Shown here piece after piece: positions 34,290 to 43,727 of a DNA stretch of 64,000 nucleotides (positions are counted from its first letter, which is position 1; the number at the start of each line of letters is the position of its first letter). Below the pieces are notes generated by a model. It saw nothing but the letters and a program-made list of their open reading frames with translations. It did no database searches and was not told the origin of the DNA. This DNA comes from JACPPO01 sp965262505 (GTDB lineage Bacteria > Acidobacteriota > Vicinamibacteria > Vicinamibacterales > UBA2999): the NCBI GenBank assembly GCA_965262505.1, contig CBDHFM010000030.1, forward strand, positions 3,348,001 through 3,412,000, read 5' to 3'. Position numbers and translations under genes: made by a program.

Positions 34290-35315
34290 TCAGGTTGCGG
34301 CCTCGGGACTGATGAGCCGGGTCGTGTTCCATATTGAATACCGATCGATGGCCCCACGCGCGGTGGTCCTGGTAGGCGTACCGTCGGGGAGGGCGCGCAG
34401 TTCAATGAGTCGGCGCGCGGTGTTCTGGAAACCGCCGTACGAGCCGAGCGTGACGTGATCCGACGTCCTCAACGCCGCTTCAATCCTGGCGAGTTCTTGA
34501 CGGATTTCCGGCTCGGCCTTGGTCGGCCCGGCCGGCTCGTCCACGCCCTGCCCGTCGCCGTCCTGGGTCCAGTTTTTGAGCACCGCCGCCGCCTTGGACG
34601 CCGCCTCTGCGCCCATGCCGACGGCGACGACGTGCACGGCGAAAGTCCGGGCGCGAAGCGCCGCCCATAACGGCACGTGCGCGCCGCCCCAGGCGCGCAG
34701 CTCGCTATCGGTGCTCTGGCCGGGATCGACGTAGACGAACGTCGCCGCCTGCTCGTCCACGGCAATCGGCAGCTTCAACGCGAAGTAGCGCGGCTGTGCC
34801 TTGTCGGGCGCGCCATATTTGCGGTACGGCAGCGTCCCTCGGTCGATGCCGAGCGCCTCGAACCGCTGCACTTTTTCTTCCTCAGTCGGGAGCCATCCGA
34901 GGGTTGGCCTCTCGATGATGTAATCGAGCGAGATCAACCGGCGCATGAGTACTTGCACGGTGGCTTCCTTGCCGCGTCGGTGGCGTACGTCGGCCATGTC
35001 AAGTGCGCGATACATCGCTTTCCCGGTGAGCAACACGGCCCGCGCACCGCCGGGGAAGGTGGCCCGCTCGTCCTCACTGGCGAGCTTCTTCTCGATGAGC
35101 GCGTGGACAAAACGGCGGGCGGGCTCGGCGTGCGTCTCACCAAAAAAAGCGCACCATTGGGACCGCGTAAAGACGCCGCTATGGAGGGCGACGAGCGCGA
35201 TCCATTCAGCATCGCGCGGGGACCATCCAAGGGCCGCGATCTTGCCCGCCCGCTCCTGGAACGTCAGGCGCGCGGGCGCGTCGTCGGGCGGGGTGGTGTG
35301 CGGCTGGCTGGTCAT
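34290..35315 (-). CDS. Winged-helix protein of the T4SS operon, unknown
   Basis: A 341-residue soluble protein between traG and trbF. Residues 20-95 look like a winged helix ('WIALVALHSGVFTRSQWCAF', 'ARRFVHALIEKKLASED'); the middle has 'LPIAVDEQAATFVYVDPG' and a late region 'RIEAALRTSDHVTLGSYGGF'. The layout, wing helix then a strand-rich domain, recalls replication-relaxation proteins, but I cannot see their catalytic motif clearly. ATG 35315 overlaps the stop of trbF (ATGA), so it is translationally tied to the secretion genes. A DNA-processing or regulatory role is inferred from position. Confidence 0.55.
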   Translation of the reverse strand: MTSQPHTTPPDDAPARLTFQERAGKIAALGWSPRDAEWIALVALHSGVFTRSQWCAFFGETHAEPARRFVHALIEKKLASEDERATFPGGARAVLLTGKAMYRALDMADVRHRRGKEATVQVLMRRLISLDYIIERPTLGWLPTEEEKVQRFEALGIDRGTLPYRKYGAPDKAQPRYFALKLPIAVDEQAATFVYVDPGQSTDSELRAWGGAHVPLWAALRARTFAVHVVAVGMGAEAASKAAAVLKNWTQDGDGQGVDEPAGPTKAEPEIRQELARIEAALRTSDHVTLGSYGGFQNTARRLIELRALPDGTPTRTTARGAIDRYSIWNTTRLISPEAAT

Positions 35316-35983
35316 CCGGACACCAGCGCGCGGTCGCCGCGCATGTACGTGATGATGATGCCCATCGGATTGACGATCATCAGCTCGGGCTCGACCGCCT
35401 CGAGGAACATGAATTGGAGGGACAGCGTCCACCGTTCGCGCGACACTTCGCCGCCGTTCACCATGCGTACCAGGTCGAAATCCGCTGCCGCGCCGTGCGG
35501 GGCGAGCGGGTTGGCTTGGATGCGCAGCGACACCCGCTCCACTTGCCGCTCGTCGCTGGCCGCGCCCGCGGCGAGCATGGCGACATTCTCCCCATCGACG
35601 CGGAAGGCTTCATTCGCCAGGGAGGACGCCAGGAACCGCAGCGAGCGGGGCCAGGCGACCTGCACGGTGGCTCTGCGCCGGCTGTAGTGATCATCGATGA
35701 AGCGGTTGAGAAAATACTTGGTCGTCGGGTCGAGCGGATCGGCCTGGGCTTCGACGGCGTCATAGGCCAGCGCCTCAGCCCGGCCCACCTCATCCACGCG
35801 CACCACAATCGGCTTCGGCAGCTCGACGGACGACAGCCGAATAATGATCACCACCAGCAACACGATGAGGCCAGCCAGGGCCATCGACAGCACTCGCAGG
35901 TGCCGGTTGCTGTGCACGGCCTCACCCCAGATATCGGCGTACGTCTTTCCGCTGTCCGGTTCGGTGTGTTGGTTCGTGGTCAT
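35312..35983 (-). CDS. trbF: TrbF/VirB8-type T4SS inner-membrane protein
   Basis: A 223-residue bitopic protein: short cytoplasmic start with 'YADIWGEAVHSNRHLRVLSM', one span (about 37-55, LAGLIVLLVVIIIRL), then the periplasmic NTF2-like VirB8 domain ('PDLDPTTKYFLNRFIDD'-like region, 'DEAFRVDGENVAM', 'WTLSLQFMFLE'). VirB8 proteins nucleate the complex. The N-terminal block 'W...HSNRHLR' is typical of TrbF. Starts 3 bases after the trbL gene. Confidence 0.8.
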   Translation of the reverse strand: MTTNQHTEPDSGKTYADIWGEAVHSNRHLRVLSMALAGLIVLLVVIIIRLSSVELPKPIVVRVDEVGRAEALAYDAVEAQADPLDPTTKYFLNRFIDDHYSRRRATVQVAWPRSLRFLASSLANEAFRVDGENVAMLAAGAASDERQVERVSLRIQANPLAPHGAAADFDLVRMVNGGEVSRERWTLSLQFMFLEAVEPELMIVNPMGIIITYMRGDRALVSG

Positions 35984-35985
35984 CG

Positions 35986-36390
35986 TTATTTCCCTACGGC
36001 TTTGCCGGCGAGCGCCGCTTTCCCGCCGGTCGCGGCGGTCATGAGCGCGCCGGTCATGCCGGCCCCGCCGCCGCCGCCACCACTCACCAGCATCCCGGCC
36101 AGCTCGCCGACTTTCAGGGCCGACATCACGCCCGCCACCATCAGCGGCAACACCACCAGCACCCAGCCGATCATCTGCCCCGGATTGGTGAGCGTGGCGT
36201 TTTCTGAAAAGGTCGTCACGTAGCCCAAGCTGATACTCACAAAGACGCGCATCACCGCCCCGGCCACCGCGCCGTACAGGGCGAAGGTGATCATCGAACG
36301 GAACCAGCCCCAAAACAGAAAGGCCATCGGCTCGAACACGAGCCAGGGGATAAACATCGGCCCGAGGAACGTCAGAATCAGCATCGCCAC
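35986..36390 (-). pseudogene. trbL: trbL, C-terminal part after the amber codon
   Basis: A 134-residue frame that continues trbL in the same phase across a TAG at 36406-36408. It has further spans ('MLILTFLGPMFIPWLVFEPM', 'MITFALYGAVAGAVMRVFV', 'MIGWVLVVLPLMVAGVMSAL') and ends in a Gly/Ala-rich tail (SGGGGGGAG) typical of TrbL/VirB6 proteins. ATG 36390 could allow re-initiation, so a split protein is possible. Confidence 0.7.
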
Positions 36391-36405
36391 TTGCGCCCAA
36401 ATGAC

Positions 36406-37035
36406 CTAGGCGTAGGTGACGCAGTAGAGGACGATCAAACAGAGCATGACGCACAGGGACATCACGCTGCCGACGACGAGCGTGGCGAACGCCCCCATCC
36501 CCGACATCACCACGTCCGTCCAGCCGAGGCCGTTCCAGGCGGTGGTCATGTGCGTCATGTGTTGATTCACCATGTTGGACATTTCCGTTTGCATGGCGGT
36601 CACGATGTCGGCGAGAAAAAACGCCATCAGCCAGTTCCCGCCGCCGGCAATCATGCCGGGGAAGGTCATCCCGCCGCCGCCGGGGAAGGGGATCGGCGTG
36701 TCGTAAAACAGGAGCATGGACCACGGGATCCACAGGCCGATCACCAGATCGATGATCGACCACATCGAGAACGTGCCGGACATGGCGATCTTGATGCCCG
36801 TCCAGACGACGACGATCGCGGCCAACCCCCGCCAGAGCGTTTCGCCCGCGTTCTGCACCGTTGGCCCGTTCGTGGCGATGATGTCGTCCATGACGGTATC
36901 GAGAAACCCTTTGAAATCGTCGCGGTCCGCGGGCGGGATATTGGTCGGGACGGACGGATCGATCTGCATCTGTGCGGCGGCGGGGACGGCGCACAGCACG
37001 AGCGCGGCGACGAGGAGTGCGATGCGGATCGGCAT
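36406..37035 (-). pseudogene. trbL: TrbL/VirB6-type T4SS channel protein, N-terminal part
   Basis: About 210 residues from ATG 37035 (GTG 37044 possible): a signal-like start (MPIRIALLVAALVLCAVPAA), then polytopic segments 'IDLVIGLWIPWSMLLFYDTP', 'MIAGGGNWLMAFFLADIVTA' and 'MSLCVMLCLIVLYCVTYA'. VirB6/TrbL forms part of the inner-membrane channel. The frame meets TAG right after CVTYA and resumes in phase as VIWAQVAMLILTF, so a single amber splits a protein of about 350 residues. All other core genes are intact. Real nonsense mutation, sequencing error or readthrough cannot be told apart here. Confidence 0.75.
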
Positions 37036-37061
37036 GGGCGACACGTCCGTGAGTGCCGGGA

Positions 37062-37910
37062 TTACTGCACGCGGAAGCGCAGCCGGTCGCGGCCGTCGGC
37101 GCGGCCGGCGATCCCGGCCACACGCGCCGCGTCGAGTTCGCGCCGTCGTTCCTCAGCCGCGAGTGCGTCGGCCGCGGCCTGCGTGGCCTGGAAGGTTTGC
37201 AGCTGGAGCATCGCGGACAGGACTTCGCCGGTCGTCACCACGCCCGTCACCTGGGCCTCTCGGAGCGCCGTGTCGGCCTTATTCGTCTGCTCCCTGAGCG
37301 TCGCGTACGACTCGCCGGCTGAGACGAGCGTGGCGGTCGCGTTCGCCGCCGCATCGTTGACGCCGTAGTTGAGCGCGGCGCGCTGCGCGCCCACTTCGCT
37401 GCCTCGGCGGTAGTTGTCCGCCGCGTGCTCGGCGAGGGAGACGGGCAGCGTGGCGTACTCGGCGATCACGTCCGCCTCGGTGATGGTGGACGCCAGGGCC
37501 AGCCGGTCGCGCCAGTGGTCGGTCAGGCTCGTGCCGTCCGTGCTGAACTCGCCGATCGCCGTGACGAGCGCGGCGGTTTTCAGACCCGTAAAGTCGTCTC
37601 GCCAGGCCAGGCCGGCCCCGACGAGCTGCGTCGGCAGTGCGGTCAGATCGGTAAAGGCGTCAGTGAGCGCGCCCACGTGTCCCAGCGTGGACTCCTGGAT
37701 GTGTTCGTACTGCGCTTTCAGCTTGTCGAACTGCTCGGTCATCTTGTTGATTTGCGTCACGGAGTTGGCGATCTGAATCCCTTGATTGGCGATGATCGTC
37801 ACCCGCTGCGCGAGCGCCGCCACGTCGGGGATGCCGAAGATCACCTGTACGCTCGTCGTCCACATGAGCGGGGCGAATAACACGATGGTCCAGAGGATCG
37901 TTGTCTTCAT
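37062..37910 (-). CDS. trbJ: TrbJ/VirB5-type T4SS protein
   Basis: A 282-residue exported protein: signal peptide (TTILWTIVLFAPLMWTTSV), then a long helical domain with 'QGIQIANSVTQINKMTEQFD' and 'AQYEHIQEST', the start pattern of TrbJ proteins, and a coiled C-terminal half rich in Ala, Glu and Arg. VirB5/TrbJ sits at the pilus tip or periplasm. Position between trbI and trbL agrees with the P-type order. Confidence 0.78.
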   Translation of the reverse strand: MKTTILWTIVLFAPLMWTTSVQVIFGIPDVAALAQRVTIIANQGIQIANSVTQINKMTEQFDKLKAQYEHIQESTLGHVGALTDAFTDLTALPTQLVGAGLAWRDDFTGLKTAALVTAIGEFSTDGTSLTDHWRDRLALASTITEADVIAEYATLPVSLAEHAADNYRRGSEVGAQRAALNYGVNDAAANATATLVSAGESYATLREQTNKADTALREAQVTGVVTTGEVLSAMLQLQTFQATQAAADALAAEERRRELDAARVAGIAGRADGRDRLRFRVQ

Positions 37911-38061
37911 CGGTGCACTCCTTCGCCGTCTCGAGCACAGCTCAAGACGGGTGGAAAAGCCCGGGTGCCGTCGCGTGCCGGGCGTGTCAACGGCTGCGCC
38001 GTCCTCCGCTGCGCTGCGGCCGGATGGCAGGTATGGGCCAGCGGGTCCGCCGGCCCGGTGA

Positions 38062-39390
38062 TCACACCGGCCGGGGCACAAGGACATCAGACGTCAGCCA
38101 GATGCGCAGCCGGTGGCCGGCGCGGCTCGTGATGGTCGGGAGTCGATTCAAAAAGCGATCAAGGATGCCCGTCGCGCTTTGCGCGAGCCCTTGCCCGACA
38201 CCGGCCTGAAACCCTTGCCGCCCGCCGGCGTACGGGTCAGAGCCGCGCACGGTCAAGCCGCTGATGATGCCGACCGCGCCGACGGCGGCGAACATCGACA
38301 AGTAGTGGCGATTCACCTGGTCTTTGAGCGCGCCCTCGCCGACCTGATTCAACCCGAGGAAGGGCAAGCGCACCCATCGACCATCCGGGAAGATGAGCCG
38401 GTGAAACCCCACGGCGAGCCGTTCCTGATCCTGTCCGCCCACGGCGGACGCGGCGCCGACGAGGCGCGCGCCGCGCGGGATCACCACGCGCTGCCGATCG
38501 GCCGAATAGACGGGCACGGCCACGGCCGCGAGGACCGGGCCGGGAAAGTCACCATTGAGTTGATTCACGAGCACCGCCTCCACGAACGAGCCCTCATACA
38601 GCCGCTCCCATCCAGGGGGGGTGTTCGGCGAGTGCACGATGGCGGGCGCCAGGGGATCACCGTGCGGGACGGTGCCGGTCGGCGAGGCGCCTAACGGCGA
38701 CACGGGCGGGGGCGTGAGTTGGAGTGCGGCCGACAGCGTCCCGGCTGCGTCGAGCGGCGGCTGTTGCGCATCCAGGGCTTGCAAGGCGCGAATGGTGTCC
38801 ATCAGCGACACGGGAGCCGTCGGGGACGCGCCCGGCGCGGGCGCGATCGCGTCTGCCTGGGCGGGCACGGCGGGGGCCGGCGTCGACACCATCTGATCGG
38901 GTCGGCGGAACGAGAACACCACGGGAGTCGAGCGCAGCGACCGCGTGTGCCGCTCGATGGCTTCCAGGCGCAGCACTTCCCGGAGCTGCGCCTCGTCGTC
39001 GGTCAGCGGCACGATGACGGGTGCCGTCCCCTCGGGGAGGGTTTCCCCCGTCGTCGCATTAAAGGCGGGCGTGACGTGCCCGGCGACCAGCTGCTGCGCC
39101 TGGGCGGCCAGTTGTTGACGCGCCGCCGCCGCGGCATCGATCGCGGTCCGTTGCTCGATGTCCTGCACGCGCGCGCCGAGTTGCACGGTCGCGCGGCCGT
39201 CCGCCACGCCCTCCGCCGCGGTCAGGATCGAGTCGCCGGGGTCGCTGAGAGTACCCGTCGTCGAAAAGCAGCTTTGAAACAGCAGCCCGCCGCCGACACA
39301 GACGGCGAGCCCGATGACGCCGATCCGCGTGATCCACGTCGTTGAAAATGCGCCCGCGGCTGGCGCGGTGAGTCGGGTCCAGTTCGCCAT
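38062..39390 (-). CDS. trbI: TrbI/VirB10-type T4SS core protein
   Basis: A 442-residue protein: short cytoplasmic N-terminus, one span (about 23-40), a Pro/Ala-rich linker across the periplasm and the VirB10 C-terminal barrel: 'LYEGSFVEAVLVNQLNGDFP', 'PVYSADRQRVVIPRGARLVG', 'RLIFPDGRWVRLPFLGLNQ'. It links inner and outer membranes and, with TrbG, forms the core channel. Length is typical of TrbI. It starts 5 bases after trbG's stop. Confidence 0.88.
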   Translation of the reverse strand: MANWTRLTAPAAGAFSTTWITRIGVIGLAVCVGGGLLFQSCFSTTGTLSDPGDSILTAAEGVADGRATVQLGARVQDIEQRTAIDAAAAARQQLAAQAQQLVAGHVTPAFNATTGETLPEGTAPVIVPLTDDEAQLREVLRLEAIERHTRSLRSTPVVFSFRRPDQMVSTPAPAVPAQADAIAPAPGASPTAPVSLMDTIRALQALDAQQPPLDAAGTLSAALQLTPPPVSPLGASPTGTVPHGDPLAPAIVHSPNTPPGWERLYEGSFVEAVLVNQLNGDFPGPVLAAVAVPVYSADRQRVVIPRGARLVGAASAVGGQDQERLAVGFHRLIFPDGRWVRLPFLGLNQVGEGALKDQVNRHYLSMFAAVGAVGIISGLTVRGSDPYAGGRQGFQAGVGQGLAQSATGILDRFLNRLPTITSRAGHRLRIWLTSDVLVPRPV

Positions 39391-39395
39391 GAGGG

Positions 39396-40256
39396 TTATT
39401 CCAACTCTGCGACGTCGACTTTCCAGCCGGCGCGGTCGCGCCCGATCTGGAGCCAGCCAGACCCGACGAGCCGGCGCACAATAAACAGGCCGTCGTCCTG
39501 GAGGTCGTATGGGATCAGTGAGGGTTGCCCGTCTTTGTTCTCGTAGAGCGCGGGGGTTTCCTGGGCGGTCGACCGGACGTACGTAAACTGGCCGTCATGC
39601 CACATCCCATGTACGAGAAACGGCCAGCGGAGCGCCTTGTCGTCCAGCTCGTACGGGAACTGGAGTTGTGTCGGGTAGGTTTGCCGGAACTGATCGACCT
39701 GGGCGGTGGCGTGTTGGCGCGTGGCGGCGATGGCTTCCTCGGCCTGTTGCTGCGCGAGCTGCACGGCCGCGCGGCTCTGTTCGGCCATGCGTTGATACTC
39801 GGCCACCTGCGAGCGCGCGACGAAGGCGGGGACGTGACCAGCGGCCGGCGTGGTGGCGTCGTCCCCGCCGACGCGCACCATCAGGTGCGGGGGCGCGTTC
39901 CGTTCGGTGACCAGGAACGCATAGATCCGGCCGCTCTCGCACACGAGCGCGACGTTGGTGGTGACGCCTTCGCCGATGGGTTTCAGAAAGGCGAGATTGG
40001 CCGCACCCGTCAGGTGCCAGTATTCAGAATCGCCGACGATGAAATCGAGGATGTTCTCCGACGCCGGGAGCTGGATCACCGTTGTGTGACGGACGCGGGT
40101 GTTGACTGCAATGATCTGATCGGCCACGTCCTCGACGTGGAGGACGGACGCGCCGCCGGGCGTGTCGGTGGGGGCGTCCTGGGTCTGCGCCAGGGCGACG
40201 GGGGCGGCACACGAGAGCCACACGAGCGCCGCGACGCAACGACGGGAAACGTGCAT
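39396..40256 (-). CDS. trbG: TrbG/VirB9-type T4SS core protein
   Basis: A 286-residue periplasmic/outer-membrane protein with signal peptide (RRCVAALVWLSCAAPVALA). N-terminal domain 'RHTTVIQLPASENILDFIVG' and C-terminal VirB9 domain 'FTYVRSTAQETPALYENKDG', 'LFIVRRLVGSGWLQIGRD' match the family, and a Gln/Ala-rich helix links them. Partners with trbI. Frame extends upstream to 40484, but ATG 40256 begins the signal peptide and follows the trbE stop with a normal gap. Confidence 0.85.
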   Translation of the reverse strand: MHVSRRCVAALVWLSCAAPVALAQTQDAPTDTPGGASVLHVEDVADQIIAVNTRVRHTTVIQLPASENILDFIVGDSEYWHLTGAANLAFLKPIGEGVTTNVALVCESGRIYAFLVTERNAPPHLMVRVGGDDATTPAAGHVPAFVARSQVAEYQRMAEQSRAAVQLAQQQAEEAIAATRQHATAQVDQFRQTYPTQLQFPYELDDKALRWPFLVHGMWHDGQFTYVRSTAQETPALYENKDGQPSLIPYDLQDDGLFIVRRLVGSGWLQIGRDRAGWKVDVAELE

Positions 40257-40272
40257 GATGGGCCTCTCCTTG

Positions 40273-42705
40273 TCAGCGCACGCCGGCAAGGTGGGCGAGC
40301 GCCCCCTCGAGGCCGTGCTGTTCCACTGCCGCGGCACGGCGCGCACTGTCGCGCGCCGATGACGTGTACAGCCAGTACGATTCGGGATCGACGTCGAGGC
40401 GGAGCGTCGCCGCCTGATTCGGACGACGGAGATAGAGCTCTTGCTTGGAAACGAGCCCCCGAATGGTCGCGACTTCCGCGTCATTGAGTCGGAAGATGTC
40501 AGCCGCCTTCGCCGGCAACTCGGGGTTGGCGAGAAAGAGCTTCGTCGGCATGGATTCGAGCAACGCCTCGGCCCCGGTCGTGCCGGTCACGTCCACGGCG
40601 CTTTGCGTCGCCATGATGAGCGCGGCGTTTTTCTTCCGCCACGTTTTCGCGGCCTCAGCCAGATAGGCGAGGACGGCCGGGTCGCGGAGGTAGCGCCACG
40701 CTTCATCGACCACCATCAGCTTGACGCGCGCGGCTTCGTCGGGCCGTTCCAAGGCGAGCCGGAGACGTTCCAACAAGTAAAAGAGCGCCGCCTCACACAA
40801 GTCCTCATGCTCGGCCGCCCCCGCGAGGTCGATCACGTGCCAGTCGGCCAGGTCCAGATCGTCCCCGTCCGCCTGGTTGTCGAAGTACCGGCCCCACGCC
40901 CCATCGCCGTACCAGCGCCCCATCGCCGGCCACATCGCGGACGGGAGCGAGTGGACGAGGACGGTCATGGTGCGCCGCGCCGGGGGAAAGTGGTACAGGT
41001 CGTCGATGCGCGCCCGGATTTCGGACGGGTCGGAGCCCGTCACGGTCCAGCCGCCGATGCGGAGCAAGCGCGTGACCCACCCGGTGAGAAAGTGGAGCGT
41101 CCGCTCGGACGCCGGCAGGGCAAAGGGTCGGAGTCGACACCCGCCGTGCCCGTCCGCGTCGTCGGGCGACAGCTCCATATAGCCGCCGCCGAGAAACCGC
41201 GTGAGCCAGCGGTACGAGCCCCCGAGGTCCAGGATGAGGACGCGCGGGTTGTACTGCAGGGCTTGGACGAGCAAAAAATTCAGCGTGAAACTTTTCCCCG
41301 CGCCGGTCGCCCCGAGCACGAGCGTGTGGCCGACGTCGCCGTGAAAGAGGTCGTAGTAAAACGGCGTGTGCCATTGCGTTTCCAAAATGGCGAGCGCCGC
41401 CCGGTCCAGGTGCCGGCTGCGCGGGTCGCCGCACGGCGGGCCGTAGATCGGCGCCAGGCACGCCGCCACGCCGGCCGACACAAACACGGAGCGGACCTGC
41501 CGCTTGCGCGGCTGCGCCGGCAGGCGGCAAAACCACGCGGGGAGCTGGCCGTAGCCTTCGCGGATCGCTTTCGCGTCGTGCGCGGCAAAGATGCGGAGGA
41601 GATCGCCGTCCAGCCGTTCGGTGTGGGCCAGGTCGCCGTGCAAGGCGATCGTGAGCGCGAGGTCGCCGTAGGCGACGCCTTCGGTTTCGAGTTCCACCAG
41701 GGCCTCGCCCAAGCGGCCGGATTCCACCTCGGCCGCGCTATCGACCATCGCCGACGCGGTGCCTTCCGTCTCCTGCAGGTGCGCCATCAGCGAGTACCGC
41801 TTTGAAAAATAGTGGCGCTGGGCGCCGCGTATCTTGCGGCGCGCCGCCTCGAGCGCCCACGGTCGCCATTCGAGGGAGACGGTCATCACGCTGTCCAGGC
41901 GGTACAGGTCATTCAAGAGGTTGGCGGTCGCGCGGCCGGGCGGGGACACGAGCGAGTACAGAATCACGGGCTCGCCGTCCAGGCGCAGATAGCGCCGCTC
42001 GGCTTCCAGCTCGCTCTGCGCGAGCCGCCAGTTCAAGCCGCTGCCGGTCGCGCCCTCCCAGGCCGGCCGGCCCGGCTTGTTAATCAGTTCGGCCAGGACG
42101 CGCGAGCCTTCGTGCGCCGTGAGGATGTGCAGGGGCGTGAGGTCCGCGACGAGCGTCCGGCTGGCATCGACCATCTGCCGAAAGCGCGCCGCCGCGGCCT
42201 CGATCTGCTCGCGGAAGTAGATCGCTTCGTTCGGGTTCTTGTGCCGCGTGATCCACGTCTGTACGTAGCCCTTCCACCACGGCTGATTGTTACGGCCGCG
42301 TGCCGCCGCCGAGAGGCGGGGGTCAAAGCACCACGCCAGGTACGTGTGTATCTGTTGGATGCGCGTTTCAAGGAACGCGCGCCGCTTCCGTTGCCCGAGG
42401 TCGGCAATCGCCGACAGTCCGCCGTCCGCCTGGGGAAAGGTCGCGGGCCGGCGGAGCAGGTAGAAATAGATCCGCGATCGCGCGTCGATGCCTGACAACA
42501 TCCGTTGCCAGCGGTGCAACACGGCGTCAAGCTGCTCGGGCGTGTGACCATCCACGACGGTGGGCGACAGCCGGGCCAGGGTCAGCAGCTCGCCGCGCCG
42601 GGTGAGACACGTCCGGTCGTCAGCGAGCCAGCCCCAGTACGGCAGCTCGTCGGCCAGGGAACCGGCCGCGTGGTGGTCGGCAAGGTCGAGGTCAGTGGTG
42701 GTCAT
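40273..42705 (-). CDS. trbE: TrbE/VirB4-type T4SS ATPase
   Basis: An 810-residue ATPase, the largest motor of the system. N-terminal region 'LADELPYWGWLADDRTCLTR', then the C-terminal RecA-like domain with Walker A 'LGATGAGKSFTLNFLL', Walker B 'KLMVVDEAWRYLRDPAV' and 'ALIMATQSAVDVTGT'. It drives pilin dislocation and supports transport. ATG 42705 overlaps the trbD stop (ATGA). Length as expected for VirB4/TrbE. Confidence 0.92.
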   Translation of the reverse strand: MTTTDLDLADHHAAGSLADELPYWGWLADDRTCLTRRGELLTLARLSPTVVDGHTPEQLDAVLHRWQRMLSGIDARSRIYFYLLRRPATFPQADGGLSAIADLGQRKRRAFLETRIQQIHTYLAWCFDPRLSAAARGRNNQPWWKGYVQTWITRHKNPNEAIYFREQIEAAAARFRQMVDASRTLVADLTPLHILTAHEGSRVLAELINKPGRPAWEGATGSGLNWRLAQSELEAERRYLRLDGEPVILYSLVSPPGRATANLLNDLYRLDSVMTVSLEWRPWALEAARRKIRGAQRHYFSKRYSLMAHLQETEGTASAMVDSAAEVESGRLGEALVELETEGVAYGDLALTIALHGDLAHTERLDGDLLRIFAAHDAKAIREGYGQLPAWFCRLPAQPRKRQVRSVFVSAGVAACLAPIYGPPCGDPRSRHLDRAALAILETQWHTPFYYDLFHGDVGHTLVLGATGAGKSFTLNFLLVQALQYNPRVLILDLGGSYRWLTRFLGGGYMELSPDDADGHGGCRLRPFALPASERTLHFLTGWVTRLLRIGGWTVTGSDPSEIRARIDDLYHFPPARRTMTVLVHSLPSAMWPAMGRWYGDGAWGRYFDNQADGDDLDLADWHVIDLAGAAEHEDLCEAALFYLLERLRLALERPDEAARVKLMVVDEAWRYLRDPAVLAYLAEAAKTWRKKNAALIMATQSAVDVTGTTGAEALLESMPTKLFLANPELPAKAADIFRLNDAEVATIRGLVSKQELYLRRPNQAATLRLDVDPESYWLYTSSARDSARRAAAVEQHGLEGALAHLAGVR

Positions 42706-43025
42706 GATGAGCGGCGCGGTATGCGCGCCTCGGTGATGAGGACGTACCACGGCTGTTCGGTCCACTTCGCCGGGTCGTACCGGGTCTTGAAGCGGACCGA
42801 CTCACGTAAGAGGCTGAGCATGTGCGGGTCCGTGCGCCACGCCCACCAACCCGCGCCGTACAGCACGGCGAAGGCGGCGGCGCCGACGACGGTTGAATTG
42901 ATCGCGTTCCACATGGCCATGCCGAGCGTCGCCGACAAGAGGAACCAGCGCCGTTCGACCCCCATCATGGTGAGGGGGGCCGACAGAGCCTGGAACGCGC
43001 GCCACGCACGCGCGCCGCAGATCAT
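42702..43025 (-). CDS. trbD: TrbD/VirB3-type T4SS protein
   Basis: A 107-residue protein with 'LSAPLTMMGVERRWFLLSAT' at the N-terminus, the VirB3/TrbD signature, and two adjoining spans (about 28-60), followed by a soluble tail ending near 'YVLITEARIP'. It sits between pilin and VirB4, as in nearly all P-type systems, and overlaps both neighbours by four bases. Confidence 0.82.
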   Translation of the reverse strand: MICGARAWRAFQALSAPLTMMGVERRWFLLSATLGMAMWNAINSTVVGAAAFAVLYGAGWWAWRTDPHMLSLLRESVRFKTRYDPAKWTEQPWYVLITEARIPRRSS

Positions 43026-43333
43026 GTAAAGAGCCAGGTCAGGAAGTTGGCGGCGCCCATCGCCATGCCCAAGCCGAAGATGATCCCCGCGAGGGCCTTC
43101 TTGCTACCGCCTTCACCGAAGGCGAACATCAGCCCGCCGATCACAATCGCAATCAGCGACAGGCCACGCGCGAGCGGGCCGGTAAAGGCGGTTGTGAGCA
43201 CATCGACGGCATTGAGCCACGGGCTCACCCCGGCGGCGGGCACGACGGGGGGCGGTTGCGCCAGGAGGGACGCGTTCAGGAGCAGGACGGTGACGAGTGC
43301 GGACAGTGCCATGATTGCAGGTCTGCGGTGCAT
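43022..43333 (-). CDS. trbC: TrbC/VirB2-type pilin
   Basis: A 103-residue prepilin: signal segment (ALSALVTVLLLNASLLA-QPPP), then two spans separated by a short turn ('LARGLSLIAIVIGGLMFAFG', 'KKALAGIIFGLGMAMGAANF'), the canonical VirB2/TrbC arrangement with GGLMFAFGEGG. Its product forms the conjugative pilus after cleavage. It begins the core trb run; a hairpin sits just upstream. Confidence 0.85.
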   Translation of the reverse strand: MHRRPAIMALSALVTVLLLNASLLAQPPPVVPAAGVSPWLNAVDVLTTAFTGPLARGLSLIAIVIGGLMFAFGEGGSKKALAGIIFGLGMAMGAANFLTWLFT

Positions 43334-43384
43334 GTGCGTTCTCCTTTGCGAAAGGCGGGTGCGCGAGGGCTTAAGACAAATCTC

Positions 43385-43405
43385 GAGCCCGGCACTCGCG
43401 GGCTC
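43385..43405 (-). terminator. Hairpin between the upstream operon genes and trbC
   Basis: A perfect 7-bp stem (GAGCCCG / CGGGCTC) with a 7-base loop lies in the 74-base gap between the small membrane gene and trbC. No U-run, so it may attenuate rather than stop transcription. Confidence 0.4.
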
Positions 43406-43407
43406 TA

Positions 43408-43725
43408 TCAGTCCTGAAACTCCCCTCGGTCTTGCTGCTGCATCTGTTCGGCCAGCTCCGGATCGCCGGCCCCACGTCGGATCGACCGTTCCACGAGATC
43501 AACCTTGCGCCCGAGGTCGGCCAAGCCCGCCGCCCGTGTGCCTGTGTAGAGCGCGACCATGAACGTGAGAATGGCCAGCGAGCCGTACGCGGTGAGCGGC
43601 GGCCAGTAGACCGCCGCCAGGACGCGCGCATGGGGCGCGAGGTAGGCAACCTCAGGTAAGAACAGCAACGCGGTGAGCGCCAGGAGCGTGACGGTCAGCC
43701 CAAGGGTGACGGTGATCGGTTGCAT
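43408..43725 (-). CDS. Small membrane protein of the transfer region
   Basis: A 105-residue protein with two spans (about 7-25, 'TVTLLALTALLFLPEVAYL', and 40-62, 'LTAYGSLAILTFMVALYTG') and a charged helical tail ('DLGRKVDLVERSIRRG', 'AEQMQQQDRGE'). It stops three bases... before no gene overlap but starts three bases after the preceding gene's stop, so it is in the same operon. No family recognised; it is not an obvious TrbK or TrbH. Confidence 0.55.
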   Translation of the reverse strand: MQPITVTLGLTVTLLALTALLFLPEVAYLAPHARVLAAVYWPPLTAYGSLAILTFMVALYTGTRAAGLADLGRKVDLVERSIRRGAGDPELAEQMQQQDRGEFQD

Positions 43726-43727
43726 CG

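Noticed and set aside
40441..41805. 454-codon plus-strand frame
   Set aside because: Opposite trbE, which has complete Walker motifs.
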